A stretch of DNA of 45,459 bases, taken from NCBI GenBank assembly GCA_002842045.1, contig PHBX01000027.1:1-45459 (forward strand), given 5' to 3'. Positions 34,464 through 42,765 of the stretch are shown piece after piece. The position numbers were made by a program, and so were the translations under genes. This stretch comes from Chloroflexi bacterium HGW-Chloroflexi-3 (GTDB taxonomy: Bacteria; Chloroflexota; Anaerolineae; Anaerolineales; Anaerolineaceae). The notes beneath the pieces were generated by a model. That model had not been told where the DNA came from. It was given only the letters and a program-made list of their open reading frames with translations, and searched no databases. How positions within the stretch are numbered: the stretch's first letter is position 1; each line of letters opens with the position of its first letter.

Positions 34464-35441
34464 TCAGGCTGGCCAAATTTTGCGGCCACCACAGGGCGGA
34501 ACCACACTGTCAATCACCGCGAGTTCCTCCGCGGTCAACGGAGATAACAGACCAGCCTGAATATTTGCCTGTGCCTGTGCGGGGTTCTTGACACCAGGTA
34601 TCACCGTGGAAACTGCCGGGTTTGCAAGAACAAACTGCAGCGCCAACTGAGCCAGGCTGCGTCCATCTGTCAGCGATCGCAAAATCTCAACTTTTCTTAA
34701 ATCTTCTACGAAGATGCGGTGCTCTTCCGGTTCTTCATGCCACCGGCGTCTGAAATCGCCTTCATCAAAACTTGTTTCTGTTGTGAATTTACCTGCCAGG
34801 ATGCCCATGGCCAGCGAGCCGCGTGCGATCACACCGATTCCATTAGCCTGACAGTAAGGGAGGATATCGGCTTCGGCGGTTCGATTGAGAATACTGTAGT
34901 CGATTTGCAGGCTTGAACATTTGCCATCGACATTGAAGGCTTTCAGATATTCAAAATCACTGGTTGAAACCCCGTAGTGACGCACCTTGCCTGTCTGCTG
35001 CAGTTTCTGGAAGCCTTCGATGAAAACTTCCATGGTCACCTCCCTGAAGTTAATGTGGCTCTGGATGATGTCGATGTAATCCGTCTGCAGGCGCCTGAGA
35101 TTTTCCTCCACCCCGGTAATGAGTTTATCAGGTGATGTGTAAGCGCTGTGTCCCTTTTCGCCATCGAAGTTGAACCAGCCTATCTTCGTGGCAAGGACAA
35201 ACTTTTCTCTCCGTCCATGCATTGCCTTTCCAAGCAATTCCTCACTGTGACCAGCCCCATAGACATCTGCTGTATCGAAAAAGTTGACACCTGCGTCCAA
35301 TGCATAATCGATTGCATTGAGAATATGCTGGTCCTCTGTCTTACCCCACTGGTCACCGCCTGCCGCCCACAGTCCTATCCCTATTTCAGTGACCTGTAAA
35401 CTTCTCCTGCCAAATTGTCGGTATAAAAGTTCTTCACGCAT
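34464..35441 (-). CDS. aldo/keto reductase
   Basis: This is a 325-residue NAD(P)H-dependent oxidoreductase with the TIM-barrel of the AKR family. The catalytic tetrad is visible: Asp56 and Tyr61 in NFFDTADVYGAGHSEELLG, Lys86 in FVLATKIGW, and His129 in DIIQSHINF. The cofactor-binding end reads STVIPGVKNPAQAQANI. AAGGAG precedes the ATG. In a glucan locus it may act on a sugar or 3-keto/aldehyde derivative, but the sequence does not fix the substrate. It lies between the decayed lipoprotein and the truncated GH94 gene. Confidence 0.93.
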   Translation of the reverse strand: MREELLYRQFGRRSLQVTEIGIGLWAAGGDQWGKTEDQHILNAIDYALDAGVNFFDTADVYGAGHSEELLGKAMHGRREKFVLATKIGWFNFDGEKGHSAYTSPDKLITGVEENLRRLQTDYIDIIQSHINFREVTMEVFIEGFQKLQQTGKVRHYGVSTSDFEYLKAFNVDGKCSSLQIDYSILNRTAEADILPYCQANGIGVIARGSLAMGILAGKFTTETSFDEGDFRRRWHEEPEEHRIFVEDLRKVEILRSLTDGRSLAQLALQFVLANPAVSTVIPGVKNPAQAQANIQAGLLSPLTAEELAVIDSVVPPCGGRKIWPA

Positions 35442-35453
35442 CTCTACTCTCCT

Positions 35454-35887
35454 TTATTTATAAAACATTTCGATAGTTTCATACTCACCATTGCGAACGC
35501 ATTGCGTATAAGGTCTCCTTATCACAGCACCCTCAATGGTGATGGTTTCAGACCCAGAACGAAGGATCGTCCTTCTAACGCCAGCCTCTTCCAGGTAGGT
35601 GTCCTTCCGGGATGGGTTATGCAAGAGCAATGTTCACTTCCTGTATTAAAGCCGCTACTCCAGTTCAGGTAGGCCGCAGAGATGGCCACGCCCTTGCCAA
35701 TCTTTTCATGCAGGCTCACGCTGGAACTCTTCGTACCATGGAAGCTGCCAAGATAGATTCGCGGGATCTCCATGTATGCAGGGGAAGCTGATCCATCTTT
35801 TCGCATCTGATCTCCTCTACATCCTGCCAGCATAAGCAGGGATAAGCATGTCATTACGATACAGGTAAATGAATTTTTGTTTATCAT
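35454..35887 (-). pseudogene. decayed lipoprotein gene, possibly GH26-like
   Basis: The first frame (to 35522) encodes a lipoprotein signal with lipobox LMLAGC and then PRIYLGSFHGTKSSSVSLHE, KIGKGVAISAAYLNWSSGFN. These recall the 'YLG.f....' and 'iGk.pai...y.dWss' segments at the start of GH26-type endoglucanases/mannanases. Beyond NTG the frame becomes basic and implausible (HCSCITHPGRTPTWKR). Continuing in other frames gives IQEVNIALA and, nearer the end, RNGEYETIEMFYK, like the 'ngeYD.yi..fa' of GH26. This suggests at least two frameshifts and loss of the catalytic part. An alternative is a genuine 121-residue lipoprotein of unknown function. Confidence 0.45.
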
Positions 35888-35906
35888 TAAATCCTATTTT
35901 CCATCA

Positions 35907-36845
35907 TTAAGGCTCAACTGTGACGGCAGGGCTGTAAGTACCTGCAAGATCCGGTCGCTGGTAGACGCGTACATAATCCACGTACAGGAACTGGGGAAAG
36001 ACCGTTGTGTCATCGGGCTCTCCCGGCCAATATCCACCCACTGCCATATTGATCAACAGAAAGAAGGGATGATCAAAGACCCACTCGCCCGACACCTGAG
36101 TGGGGGTCAGTTTAAAAAACTGTGCATCATCCACGTACCAACGAATTTCATCTTCTTCCCATTCAATGGCAAAGGTATGAAATTCATCTGACAGGGAACC
36201 GCTCGGGAAGCTGGTGAAGTGTCCCACCCCACCAGACCCGGAATAACCAGGGCCATGAACCGTTCCATACACATGGGTTGGCTCGCGACCGATATGTTCC
36301 ATGATATCGATCTCGCCACACTTTGGCCATGGTACCTGATCAATGTTGCTGCCCAGCATCCAGAAGGCAGGCCAGAACCCCTGACCATCAGGCAGCTTCA
36401 TGCGTGCTTCGACGCGACCATAAGTAAAGGAAAATTTTTTCTGGGTCTTTATGCGGCCGGATGTAAAATCCCGCCTGATAAAGAACTCATTGCGCGCTTC
36501 AATGACGAGGCATCCTTCTTCAAGGCGGACATTTTCCATTCTATCCGTGTAAAACTGCTTTTCGTTGTTGCCCCACCCATGCCCGCCGATCTCCATCGTC
36601 CACTTATCTGGATCAACAAACTCTCTTTCAAACTCATCCTGCCATACAAGCTCCCAACCTTCGCGGATCCAGGGAGGGGTTGGAGTCGGTGCTGTTGCGG
36701 GTGTATGGGTAGTTTGCAGTATTTTTGTAGACGGATGGACGACAGAATCCGCAGCCGGCTGGCATGCCGAAAGCATATCAGCCATGAGCCATACAGGCAA
36801 AAGGAAGGTTGTCATTCTCTTTCTTAACTGTTGGATTCTGATCAT
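35907..36845 (-). CDS. GH16 endo-beta-1,3(4)-glucanase lipoprotein
   Basis: This is a 312-residue cell-surface lipoprotein. The lipobox is LSAC (Cys28), followed by a Thr/Pro linker (about 38-58) and a GH16 beta-jelly-roll starting GWELVWQDEFE. The active-site motif GEIDIMEHIG carries Glu178 (nucleophile), Asp180 and Glu183 (acid/base), with the extra Met typical of the laminarinase/GH16_3 type rather than plant or lichenase types. Other family marks are GRVEARMKLPDGQGFWPAFW and DYVRVYQ. It should cut beta-1,3- or mixed beta-1,3/1,4-glucans outside the cell, feeding the importer encoded upstream. Confidence 0.93.
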   Translation of the reverse strand: MIRIQQLRKRMTTFLLPVWLMADMLSACQPAADSVVHPSTKILQTTHTPATAPTPTPPWIREGWELVWQDEFEREFVDPDKWTMEIGGHGWGNNEKQFYTDRMENVRLEEGCLVIEARNEFFIRRDFTSGRIKTQKKFSFTYGRVEARMKLPDGQGFWPAFWMLGSNIDQVPWPKCGEIDIMEHIGREPTHVYGTVHGPGYSGSGGVGHFTSFPSGSLSDEFHTFAIEWEEDEIRWYVDDAQFFKLTPTQVSGEWVFDHPFFLLINMAVGGYWPGEPDDTTVFPQFLYVDYVRVYQRPDLAGTYSPAVTVEP

Positions 36846-36880
36846 TAATAAACCTTTCTATGCCGGAAAATTCACCCGGT

Positions 36881-38872
36881 TTATGGGCAGACCGGCACTT
36901 CCACAGCCATATATTGGTCGTTGGAGAGCCCATATCCAAAGGGGAAGAGCGGCTGGCTACATAGATCAGCCGGCAGTTGCATATTCTTGGTGATGGGCAA
37001 CTGTGCAATGTTCAGCGGCCACGTGAAGGGGGTCTTACCGGTAAAGGGCAGGTCGCCAAAGAGAACATCAGTAATACCTTCACCTTCGGTGCCGGGCAGC
37101 CAGGCAGCTACCCAGGCATCTGCCAGATCAAGATGCTCGCTAATAACCAGGGGACGCCCGGAAAGCAGAACCACCACCACTGTTCGGCTTCGTTCGCCGA
37201 CACGGTTTATCAGATCGGCATCCTTCTTGGTAAGAGCCAAATCGGCACGGTCGCCAACACCTTCGGCGTAAGGCTGTTCCCCCAAAACAACAATGCCAAC
37301 ATCGGCCATAAGTGGATTGCCATTGGCGTCATTGGCGTTATCATATTTTCCAAAGCGGTTGAAATAAAAACCATCCGGATGGATCGCTTCCAATGCGTCC
37401 TTAATGGTCGTACCGGCAGTTTTGATATTGCTGCCTCCCTGCCAGGCAAGTGTCCAACCGCCGCACTGTGTCCCGATACTATCTGCTGCTTCTCCAGCCA
37501 AAAAAATAGTCACAGTATCTTTGGCGACCGGCAGTACGTTATTTTCATTCTTAAGCAAAACCAATGATTTGGCAACCGCCTCACGGGCCAGATCACGGTG
37601 TACCTGTGTACCAACCTGGTTAACATCATTCGGATCGGAGAAGGGATGCTCGAACAATCCCATCGCAAATTTGACCTTAAGGATACGCATGACTGCATCG
37701 TTAATGCGATCTTCGGAAACATCGCCCTTTTCTACTGCCAACGTCAGGGTATCGATGAATTTTTTATATTTCACCGGGACCATGTTCATGTCCACCCCTG
37801 CGTTGATAGAGGTTACGACAGCCGTGTAATAATTGGGGGCAATCTGGTCAACGGCCTCCCAGTCGGAAACGAGAAAACCTTCAAAACCAAGTTCACCCTT
37901 GAGTACATCGGTCAACAGATAGCGTTGGGCATGCATTTTGGTGCCGTTCCAACTGGAGAACGAAACCATAATCGATTGAGCACCGGCATCTACAGCCGCC
38001 TGATACGGCGGTAAATACAATTCACGCAGCACGGCTTCATCCACCAGCATATCACCCTGATCAATCTGATAATTACTGGTTTTGGATGAACCCCAGGTCG
38101 TGCCGCCATCACCGATAAAGTGTTTGGGCGTACCCAGCACAGACTGCGGATCGGCAAGCGAAGCGCCCTGCAGACCTTCCAGGTAAGCTACACCCAGGCG
38201 GGTAACCAGACCGGTATCCTCGCCAAAACCTTCATAAGTGCGGCCCCAACGGATATCCTGGGGGACGGCAATGACCGGGGAATAATTCCAACGGATATTG
38301 GTGGCAATCATTTCTTCAGCGGTTGCGCGGGCAATACGGTAAACCAGGTCTTCATCGCCGGTAGCGCCCAACCCGATGTTGTGCGGGAAGATGACAGCAT
38401 CTTTCAAATTGTTATGCCCATGAACGGCATCCACCCCGTAAATGATCGGAATAGCCAGGGGTGTTTCAAGGGCGGCTTTCTGATAATCATCCACCATTTT
38501 TGCCCAACTTGCGGGTGTGTTCTGGTAAGGGGCTCCACCGCCACCGCTCAGCACACCGCCGATAAAATACTGTGAAACAGCTTCCGTTGGCAGACTGTTC
38601 TTTTCAATCAGGGTCATTTGGCCAATCTTCTCTGCCAGTGTCATGCGGCTCAATAAATCTTCTGCCCTTTCTGCGGGGGTCAGACTGGAGTCAAGATATG
38701 CCGGTTTAGTTTCCAGAGGTGCTGCCTGCGTGGATGTTGATTCCAGAGGAGCTGCAGTAGCAGCCGGTTGTATCGGAGATCGATCTTCGACCGGCGTATT
38801 TGCAGGTGTTGCCGCCAGACAACTCGATAATAGTAAACTAAAAACAGTAAAGGGAATAATAATTTTTTTCAT
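36881..38872 (-). CDS. GH3 beta-glucan exohydrolase/beta-glucosidase lipoprotein
   Basis: This is a 663-residue lipoprotein with lipobox LLSSC (Cys18) and a low-complexity Ala/Pro/Thr spacer (about 20-58). The GH3 (alpha/beta)8 domain has IPIIYGVDAVHGHNNLKDAV, KHFIGDGGTTWG and nucleophile Asp337 in GFLVSDWEAVDQI, all close to barley ExoI-type glucan exohydrolases. The second domain (about 430-650) holds VVLLSGRPLVI and the C-terminal PLFPFGYGL. It has no PA14 or fibronectin domain, unlike the cytoplasmic GH3 at 31505. It is expected outside the membrane, trimming glucan oligomers before import. It starts 10 bases after the permease stop. Confidence 0.93.
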   Translation of the reverse strand: MKKIIIPFTVFSLLLSSCLAATPANTPVEDRSPIQPAATAAPLESTSTQAAPLETKPAYLDSSLTPAERAEDLLSRMTLAEKIGQMTLIEKNSLPTEAVSQYFIGGVLSGGGGAPYQNTPASWAKMVDDYQKAALETPLAIPIIYGVDAVHGHNNLKDAVIFPHNIGLGATGDEDLVYRIARATAEEMIATNIRWNYSPVIAVPQDIRWGRTYEGFGEDTGLVTRLGVAYLEGLQGASLADPQSVLGTPKHFIGDGGTTWGSSKTSNYQIDQGDMLVDEAVLRELYLPPYQAAVDAGAQSIMVSFSSWNGTKMHAQRYLLTDVLKGELGFEGFLVSDWEAVDQIAPNYYTAVVTSINAGVDMNMVPVKYKKFIDTLTLAVEKGDVSEDRINDAVMRILKVKFAMGLFEHPFSDPNDVNQVGTQVHRDLAREAVAKSLVLLKNENNVLPVAKDTVTIFLAGEAADSIGTQCGGWTLAWQGGSNIKTAGTTIKDALEAIHPDGFYFNRFGKYDNANDANGNPLMADVGIVVLGEQPYAEGVGDRADLALTKKDADLINRVGERSRTVVVVLLSGRPLVISEHLDLADAWVAAWLPGTEGEGITDVLFGDLPFTGKTPFTWPLNIAQLPITKNMQLPADLCSQPLFPFGYGLSNDQYMAVEVPVCP

Positions 38873-38882
38873 TTGGATTTAC

Positions 38883-39947
38883 TTACTTTTCCACACCAGT
38901 GATTACAACACCCTGCATGAAGACGCGTTGAGCAAGGAAGAAAACAATCAGGGGGATAACGGCTGTAATGAGAGCTGATGCTTGAATCAAGTTTGCGCTT
39001 TGTGAGTAGAGCCTATTAAAAGCTGTCAACCCAACCGTGATGGGATATTTTTCGGGATTCCCCGCCAGATAGATCAAAGGTCCGAAGAAATCATTCCAAG
39101 CCCAGAAAAAGTGAAATAAAGACACCGCCGTCAAGGCTGGAATGGATTGTGGAATGATAATTGAAAAGAATATCCGGATCGGGCTGGCTCCATCCATCAT
39201 GGCTGCTTCATCCAGATCGCGGGGGATGGACATGATGAACTGCCTGATCAAAAAGACATTCGTGCCCCATGAAAAAAACGCGGGTATGATCAGCGGCAGC
39301 CATGTACCCACCCACCCAAGCTTTAAGAAAACGAAGTAAGTGGGGATCAAAGTTACAGCACCAGGAAGAATGACGGTTGAAAGCATTAAAATGAAGAGCA
39401 CTTTTTTGTGAGGAATACGGAAGCGTGCAAAGCCATAGGCAACAAGAGAGGCTGACAATACTGCCCCGAATGTGGTGATGCCTGCATATTTAACGGTATT
39501 GCCCAACAATCTCGGAAAATTAATGGTCTTCCATGCTTTTGCGAAATTATTCCATTGCGGATCAAATTCCCATGAGCGATCCAATTGCCGCCAGGCTCCT
39601 TCCCAGACAATTAATCCTTCTTCTGGTTTTTCCGGATCGATAAATTGACTCTGCGCCCGGCCTTTGATGACCAATGCTAAATCTTTGATATCGCCATCTA
39701 TTGGGACTTTGTAAACATCATAGCTCTTACCCTGATACTCAAACTGCTCTTCTGTAGCTGGCCACCATGGTGCACCCGTTTTGGAGAATTGCCCATCAGT
39801 TTTCAAGGCATTAACGAGACCATAAACCATGGGAATCAGAAAAATGACCAGAATAACGAGCGTTAAGGATGTTACCAGCATAGCTGTGATGCGATTACGT
39901 ATCCTCCTGGGTAAAGGTTTACGTTGTCTCTTCATCTTTTCACTCAT
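38883..39947 (-). CDS. sugar ABC transporter permease (MalG/CUT1 type)
   Basis: This is a 354-residue membrane protein. I start at ATG 39947, with GGAGG upstream and an ATGA overlap with the preceding permease; the longer frame to 40037 is rejected. It has six predicted helices and the coupling-helix motif DEAAMMDGASPIRIFFSIII. CUT1 permeases of this type are normally about 280 residues. The extra length is an insertion of about 65 residues after the first helix (around 52-117, VNALKTDGQFSKTGAPWWPA to WEGAWRQL), which would lie on the outer side and may contact the binding protein. Confidence 0.92.
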   Translation of the reverse strand: MSEKMKRQRKPLPRRIRNRITAMLVTSLTLVILVIFLIPMVYGLVNALKTDGQFSKTGAPWWPATEEQFEYQGKSYDVYKVPIDGDIKDLALVIKGRAQSQFIDPEKPEEGLIVWEGAWRQLDRSWEFDPQWNNFAKAWKTINFPRLLGNTVKYAGITTFGAVLSASLVAYGFARFRIPHKKVLFILMLSTVILPGAVTLIPTYFVFLKLGWVGTWLPLIIPAFFSWGTNVFLIRQFIMSIPRDLDEAAMMDGASPIRIFFSIIIPQSIPALTAVSLFHFFWAWNDFFGPLIYLAGNPEKYPITVGLTAFNRLYSQSANLIQASALITAVIPLIVFFLAQRVFMQGVVITGVEK

Positions 39948-40915
39948 GATTTTTCCTCCGCAGCATAGTAAACCCAATACTTTGCAGTTCCAAATAAAAC
40001 GATGGTAAGGATGAGTGCCACTATGAACATCAACCATGCAAGGGTCGCACCATAACCCATGTTGAAGAAAGTAAACGATTGTTTGTAAAAGTAAACCATG
40101 TAAAAACGTGTTATTCCCTGAGGAAAGCCTGTTCCTTGATTCAACACAAATGGCGCCAGGAAGTATTGTAAAGAACCGATCACACCCAATACCAACTGGT
40201 AGAAGATGACCGGCGTAATCAGGGGGAATGTGATTTTGAATAAGCGTTGCAGCCAGCTGGCACCATCAATCTCAGCAGCTTCATACATTTCTGTGGGGAC
40301 TCCTTGAAGGCCAGCCAGAAATATAATCATCGCATTACCAACTCCCCAAAGGCCGAACATGGTATAAGCATAATAGACCAATCTGGGGTCTGCGAGCCAG
40401 CGAAGACCCTGTGTACCGGTCACCTGGATACCGGTTAAGTTTTCAATGATCAAGTTAATCCACCCGGTATGTTCATTCAAGACACCATTCCAAATAAGCA
40501 CTGTGGCAACCACCGGGATCACGGATGGCATGTAAAAGAGGGTCCGAAAAAGCGTCTTGCCAATCACGCTTTTTGAATTCAGGATAATCGAAAGTAATAG
40601 CGCAAAACCAAGGCCGATCGGCAGGGATATAGCAGCAAAATGTATGGTCCTGGTAAAGGAAAGCAGCACTTCTTTGTCCACGGTAAGCGCCCGCTGCCAG
40701 TTTTGAAAGCCGATGAGAGTGGCTTCATCTGGTACGGCCGGGTTAAAGTCAAATAATGAAAAACCGAATGATGCCAGCATGGGTAAGATATGAAAAGCCA
40801 GGAAACCGATTATCCATGGGCTAAGGAACAACAGACCCCATCTTGCTTCCGTTTTGAGAAGCTTGCTCCTGGCCTTCTTTTGTTTACCAGGAAGTGGTAA
40901 TGCAATATCAGTCAT
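39944..40915 (-). CDS. sugar ABC transporter permease (MalF/CUT1 type)
   Basis: This is a 323-residue membrane protein with a cytoplasmic basic N-terminus (PGKQKKARSKLLKTEARWG), six predicted helices and the motif YEAAEIDGASWLQRLFKITF that docks the ATPase. I place the start at the ATG 40913-40915, seven bases after AAGG, rather than the TTG six bases earlier. It forms the pore with the MalG-type partner. No ATPase gene accompanies the pair, so a shared MsmX/UgpC-like ATPase from elsewhere is expected. Confidence 0.92.
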   Translation of the reverse strand: MTDIALPLPGKQKKARSKLLKTEARWGLLFLSPWIIGFLAFHILPMLASFGFSLFDFNPAVPDEATLIGFQNWQRALTVDKEVLLSFTRTIHFAAISLPIGLGFALLLSIILNSKSVIGKTLFRTLFYMPSVIPVVATVLIWNGVLNEHTGWINLIIENLTGIQVTGTQGLRWLADPRLVYYAYTMFGLWGVGNAMIIFLAGLQGVPTEMYEAAEIDGASWLQRLFKITFPLITPVIFYQLVLGVIGSLQYFLAPFVLNQGTGFPQGITRFYMVYFYKQSFTFFNMGYGATLAWLMFIVALILTIVLFGTAKYWVYYAAEEKS

Positions 40916-40929
40916 AGTCAAACCTTAAT

Positions 40930-40969
40930 ATTCTTTCGCGCGCCGAGCGTCGCGCGCGCGCGAAAGAAT
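40930..40969 (-). terminator. strong GC hairpin between binding-protein and permease genes
   Basis: ATTCTTTCGCGCGC (40930-40943) pairs exactly with GCGCGCGAAAGAAT (40956-40969). The 12-base loop is also mostly CG steps. It lies 20 bases after the binding-protein stop and 15 bases before the permease start. No clean T-run follows, so it more likely acts as a partial terminator or RNA stabiliser. That would keep binding-protein mRNA more abundant than permease mRNA, as is usual in CUT1 operons. Confidence 0.7.
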
Positions 40970-40988
40970 GGTTATATTCAATTGTCTG

Positions 40989-42476
40989 TTAACGGACTGA
41001 GTCAAAGATGGCTTGCAATGCATCTCTGAGCACAGCAATTTCGGCATCTACATCAAGGTCAGGTGTGTTCGCAAGATAGTTCCAGAACTCGTTGTAGCGG
41101 TCTGTGGTCTCCTGGAAGCTGGGCATCCAGGACTCATGGTTCGGGTTATCCGCATAGAGCATGCCGCCCACAACCACGTCCCAGTTGATATCTTTACCAG
41201 GGAAATTGGCTTCAGTGTAGGTGTCAAAATAGGTACCCTGCAAGGAAAGACGTGCCGGCATACCACCATAAACGGTCAATAGTTTGGGTGCAACCTCTTC
41301 ACTGAGCAAAAAGGTCAACACTTCGAATGCAGCATCATAGTTTTTACTTCCTTTGAGAATACCAAAAGTATCGGCATGCATCTTTGAGGTGATGGTACCC
41401 TTATAGGAAGGTGTTGCCCCAAGGTTCCAGTCCCAAGGAACCTCACCCAGAGACCAGGGAGCAACATACCACATGTGCAGGTGCACCATGGCAAGATTCC
41501 CAGATGAGAACGGACCGCCGGGGCCCTGAAGGAAACTTGCACCACCATAAGGACCATTGGGGATGAACCAGGAAGTCCACCATCCATCATAGGTCCATTT
41601 CCAGGCTTCCTGCCAGGCATCTGGAACTTGAGCAGTCGTACCGTCATCTGCCAGCAGGGAACCTGCACCAAAGAAGGTGCCAATCCCGCGTGGGTCTGTC
41701 CACTGGTTCATGAATCCAAACTGGACGATGCTCTCTGGATCAAAATCGGGGCTGGTGGCATCATTGCCATTGCTATCAACCGTCAAGGCCATGGCCACTT
41801 CTCTCAATGTATCCATGTTCCATTCAGCTTTTCTGCCATCCGGCCAAACGTACTTTTCACCGTAATTGGCTGGTGGGTAGTTGAGTCCGGCTTCATCAAA
41901 AAGATCAAAGTTGTATATCATGAAGGATGGGAAGATACCAAAAGGAATACCCAGTTGGCCTTCTTCTTTGACATCGTAGAAATCAACCAGAGCCGGATCG
42001 AAATCACTCAAGTCATAATTGTTTTTATCGATCAGTGGTTGAAGATCCAACCATGCTCCCTTGAAGCTGTCACGTCCGCGGATGCCCACCGGTCCAACAA
42101 TGTCTGGTGCATTACCGGCAGCAATCTGCGTGGCGAGGGTGTCATAAGCCACATCATTATCGATGATTTCGAGAACCAATTCAATCTTGTCCTGCGAAGC
42201 ATTGAATTCATCGACAACTGCCTGTTGTGGAGCAAATGTTCCCTCATCAGAACCTGCACCAAGACCGACAAACCAGCGGATTTTTACCTTTTTGACAGGG
42301 GCTGCAGGCTCTTCGACAGCAGGCGCGGCAGGCGCAGCAGGCTCTTCGACAGCAGGCTCGGCAGGCGCAGCAGGCTCTTCGACGGCAGGCGCCGGTGTAG
42401 CGGGTGTACCACAGGCAGACAATAGCATGCTGAAAACCAGCACAATAACAAACAAAATACTGAATTTCTTAATCAT
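40989..42476 (-). CDS. sugar-binding lipoprotein of the CUT1 ABC importer
   Basis: This is a 495-residue lipoprotein: lipobox LLSAC (Cys22), a repetitive Pro/Ala/Val/Glu spacer (about 26-60), then a type II periplasmic-binding fold starting KVKIRWFVGLGAGSDEGTFA, with QQAVVDEFNASQDKIELVLE and LATQIAAGNAPDIVGPVGIR typical of the extracellular family 1 group. Many aromatic residues (YDGWWTSWFIPNGPYGG, MWYVAPW, DWNW-like stretches) would line a groove for an oligosaccharide. AGGAGAAAAGGAAA precedes the ATG. It is the first gene after the LacI-type regulator and carries an operator in its leader, so it is the main regulated entry of the glucan operon. Confidence 0.93.
   Translation of the reverse strand: MIKKFSILFVIVLVFSMLLSACGTPATPAPAVEEPAAPAEPAVEEPAAPAAPAVEEPAAPVKKVKIRWFVGLGAGSDEGTFAPQQAVVDEFNASQDKIELVLEIIDNDVAYDTLATQIAAGNAPDIVGPVGIRGRDSFKGAWLDLQPLIDKNNYDLSDFDPALVDFYDVKEEGQLGIPFGIFPSFMIYNFDLFDEAGLNYPPANYGEKYVWPDGRKAEWNMDTLREVAMALTVDSNGNDATSPDFDPESIVQFGFMNQWTDPRGIGTFFGAGSLLADDGTTAQVPDAWQEAWKWTYDGWWTSWFIPNGPYGGASFLQGPGGPFSSGNLAMVHLHMWYVAPWSLGEVPWDWNLGATPSYKGTITSKMHADTFGILKGSKNYDAAFEVLTFLLSEEVAPKLLTVYGGMPARLSLQGTYFDTYTEANFPGKDINWDVVVGGMLYADNPNHESWMPSFQETTDRYNEFWNYLANTPDLDVDAEIAVLRDALQAIFDSVR
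42304..42402 (-). repeat. 33-bp in-frame tandem repeat coding for the lipoprotein spacer
   Basis: Three near-identical 33-bp units begin at 42304, 42337 and 42370. Each encodes 11 residues of the type PAVEEPAAPAE. Being a multiple of three, copy number can change without frameshift and would only alter the tether length between lipid anchor and binding domain. Confidence 0.8.
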
Positions 42477-42573
42477 TTTCCTTTTCTCCTTTTAAGATAA
42501 ACATATGGGTGGTCCAAAAAATTGGACTAATCGACAATTTGGGAATAGGGCACCTCCTTTTTTGAGTGAACTT

Positions 42574-42591
42574 TTTGGGATCGATCCCAAA
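42574..42591. promoter_or_regulatory. LacI-family operator upstream of the sugar-binding lipoprotein
   Basis: This perfect 18-bp palindrome, TTTGGGATCGATCCCAAA, lies about 100 bases before the lipoprotein start. The identical 18 bp occurs at 43825-43842 in front of the LacI gene. Its length and central CG are typical of LacI-family sites. A possible promoter lies just upstream on the minus strand (TTGAAA at 42622-42617, weak -10 near 42600-42595), so repressor binding would block initiation. Confidence 0.85.
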
Positions 42592-42765
42592 CCAAGATAA
42601 AAAAACAAGCAAAATTTTTCAAGTTCAGTGCGCTCATTTCTGAAGCATATGTTGTAATCAGGGGGATTGGGATATTACGACTATGACGCATAACAGATCT
42701 CTTATAAAGATTTCTGAAATTGATCCCCATCCGACTTAATAAAATTCGTAAGGTCCAAACAGTCT

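Noticed and set aside
41628..42425. Plus-strand ORF of 265 codons
   Set aside because: It is antisense to the sugar-binding lipoprotein. Its repetitive arginine/serine end is only the reverse of the spacer repeat.
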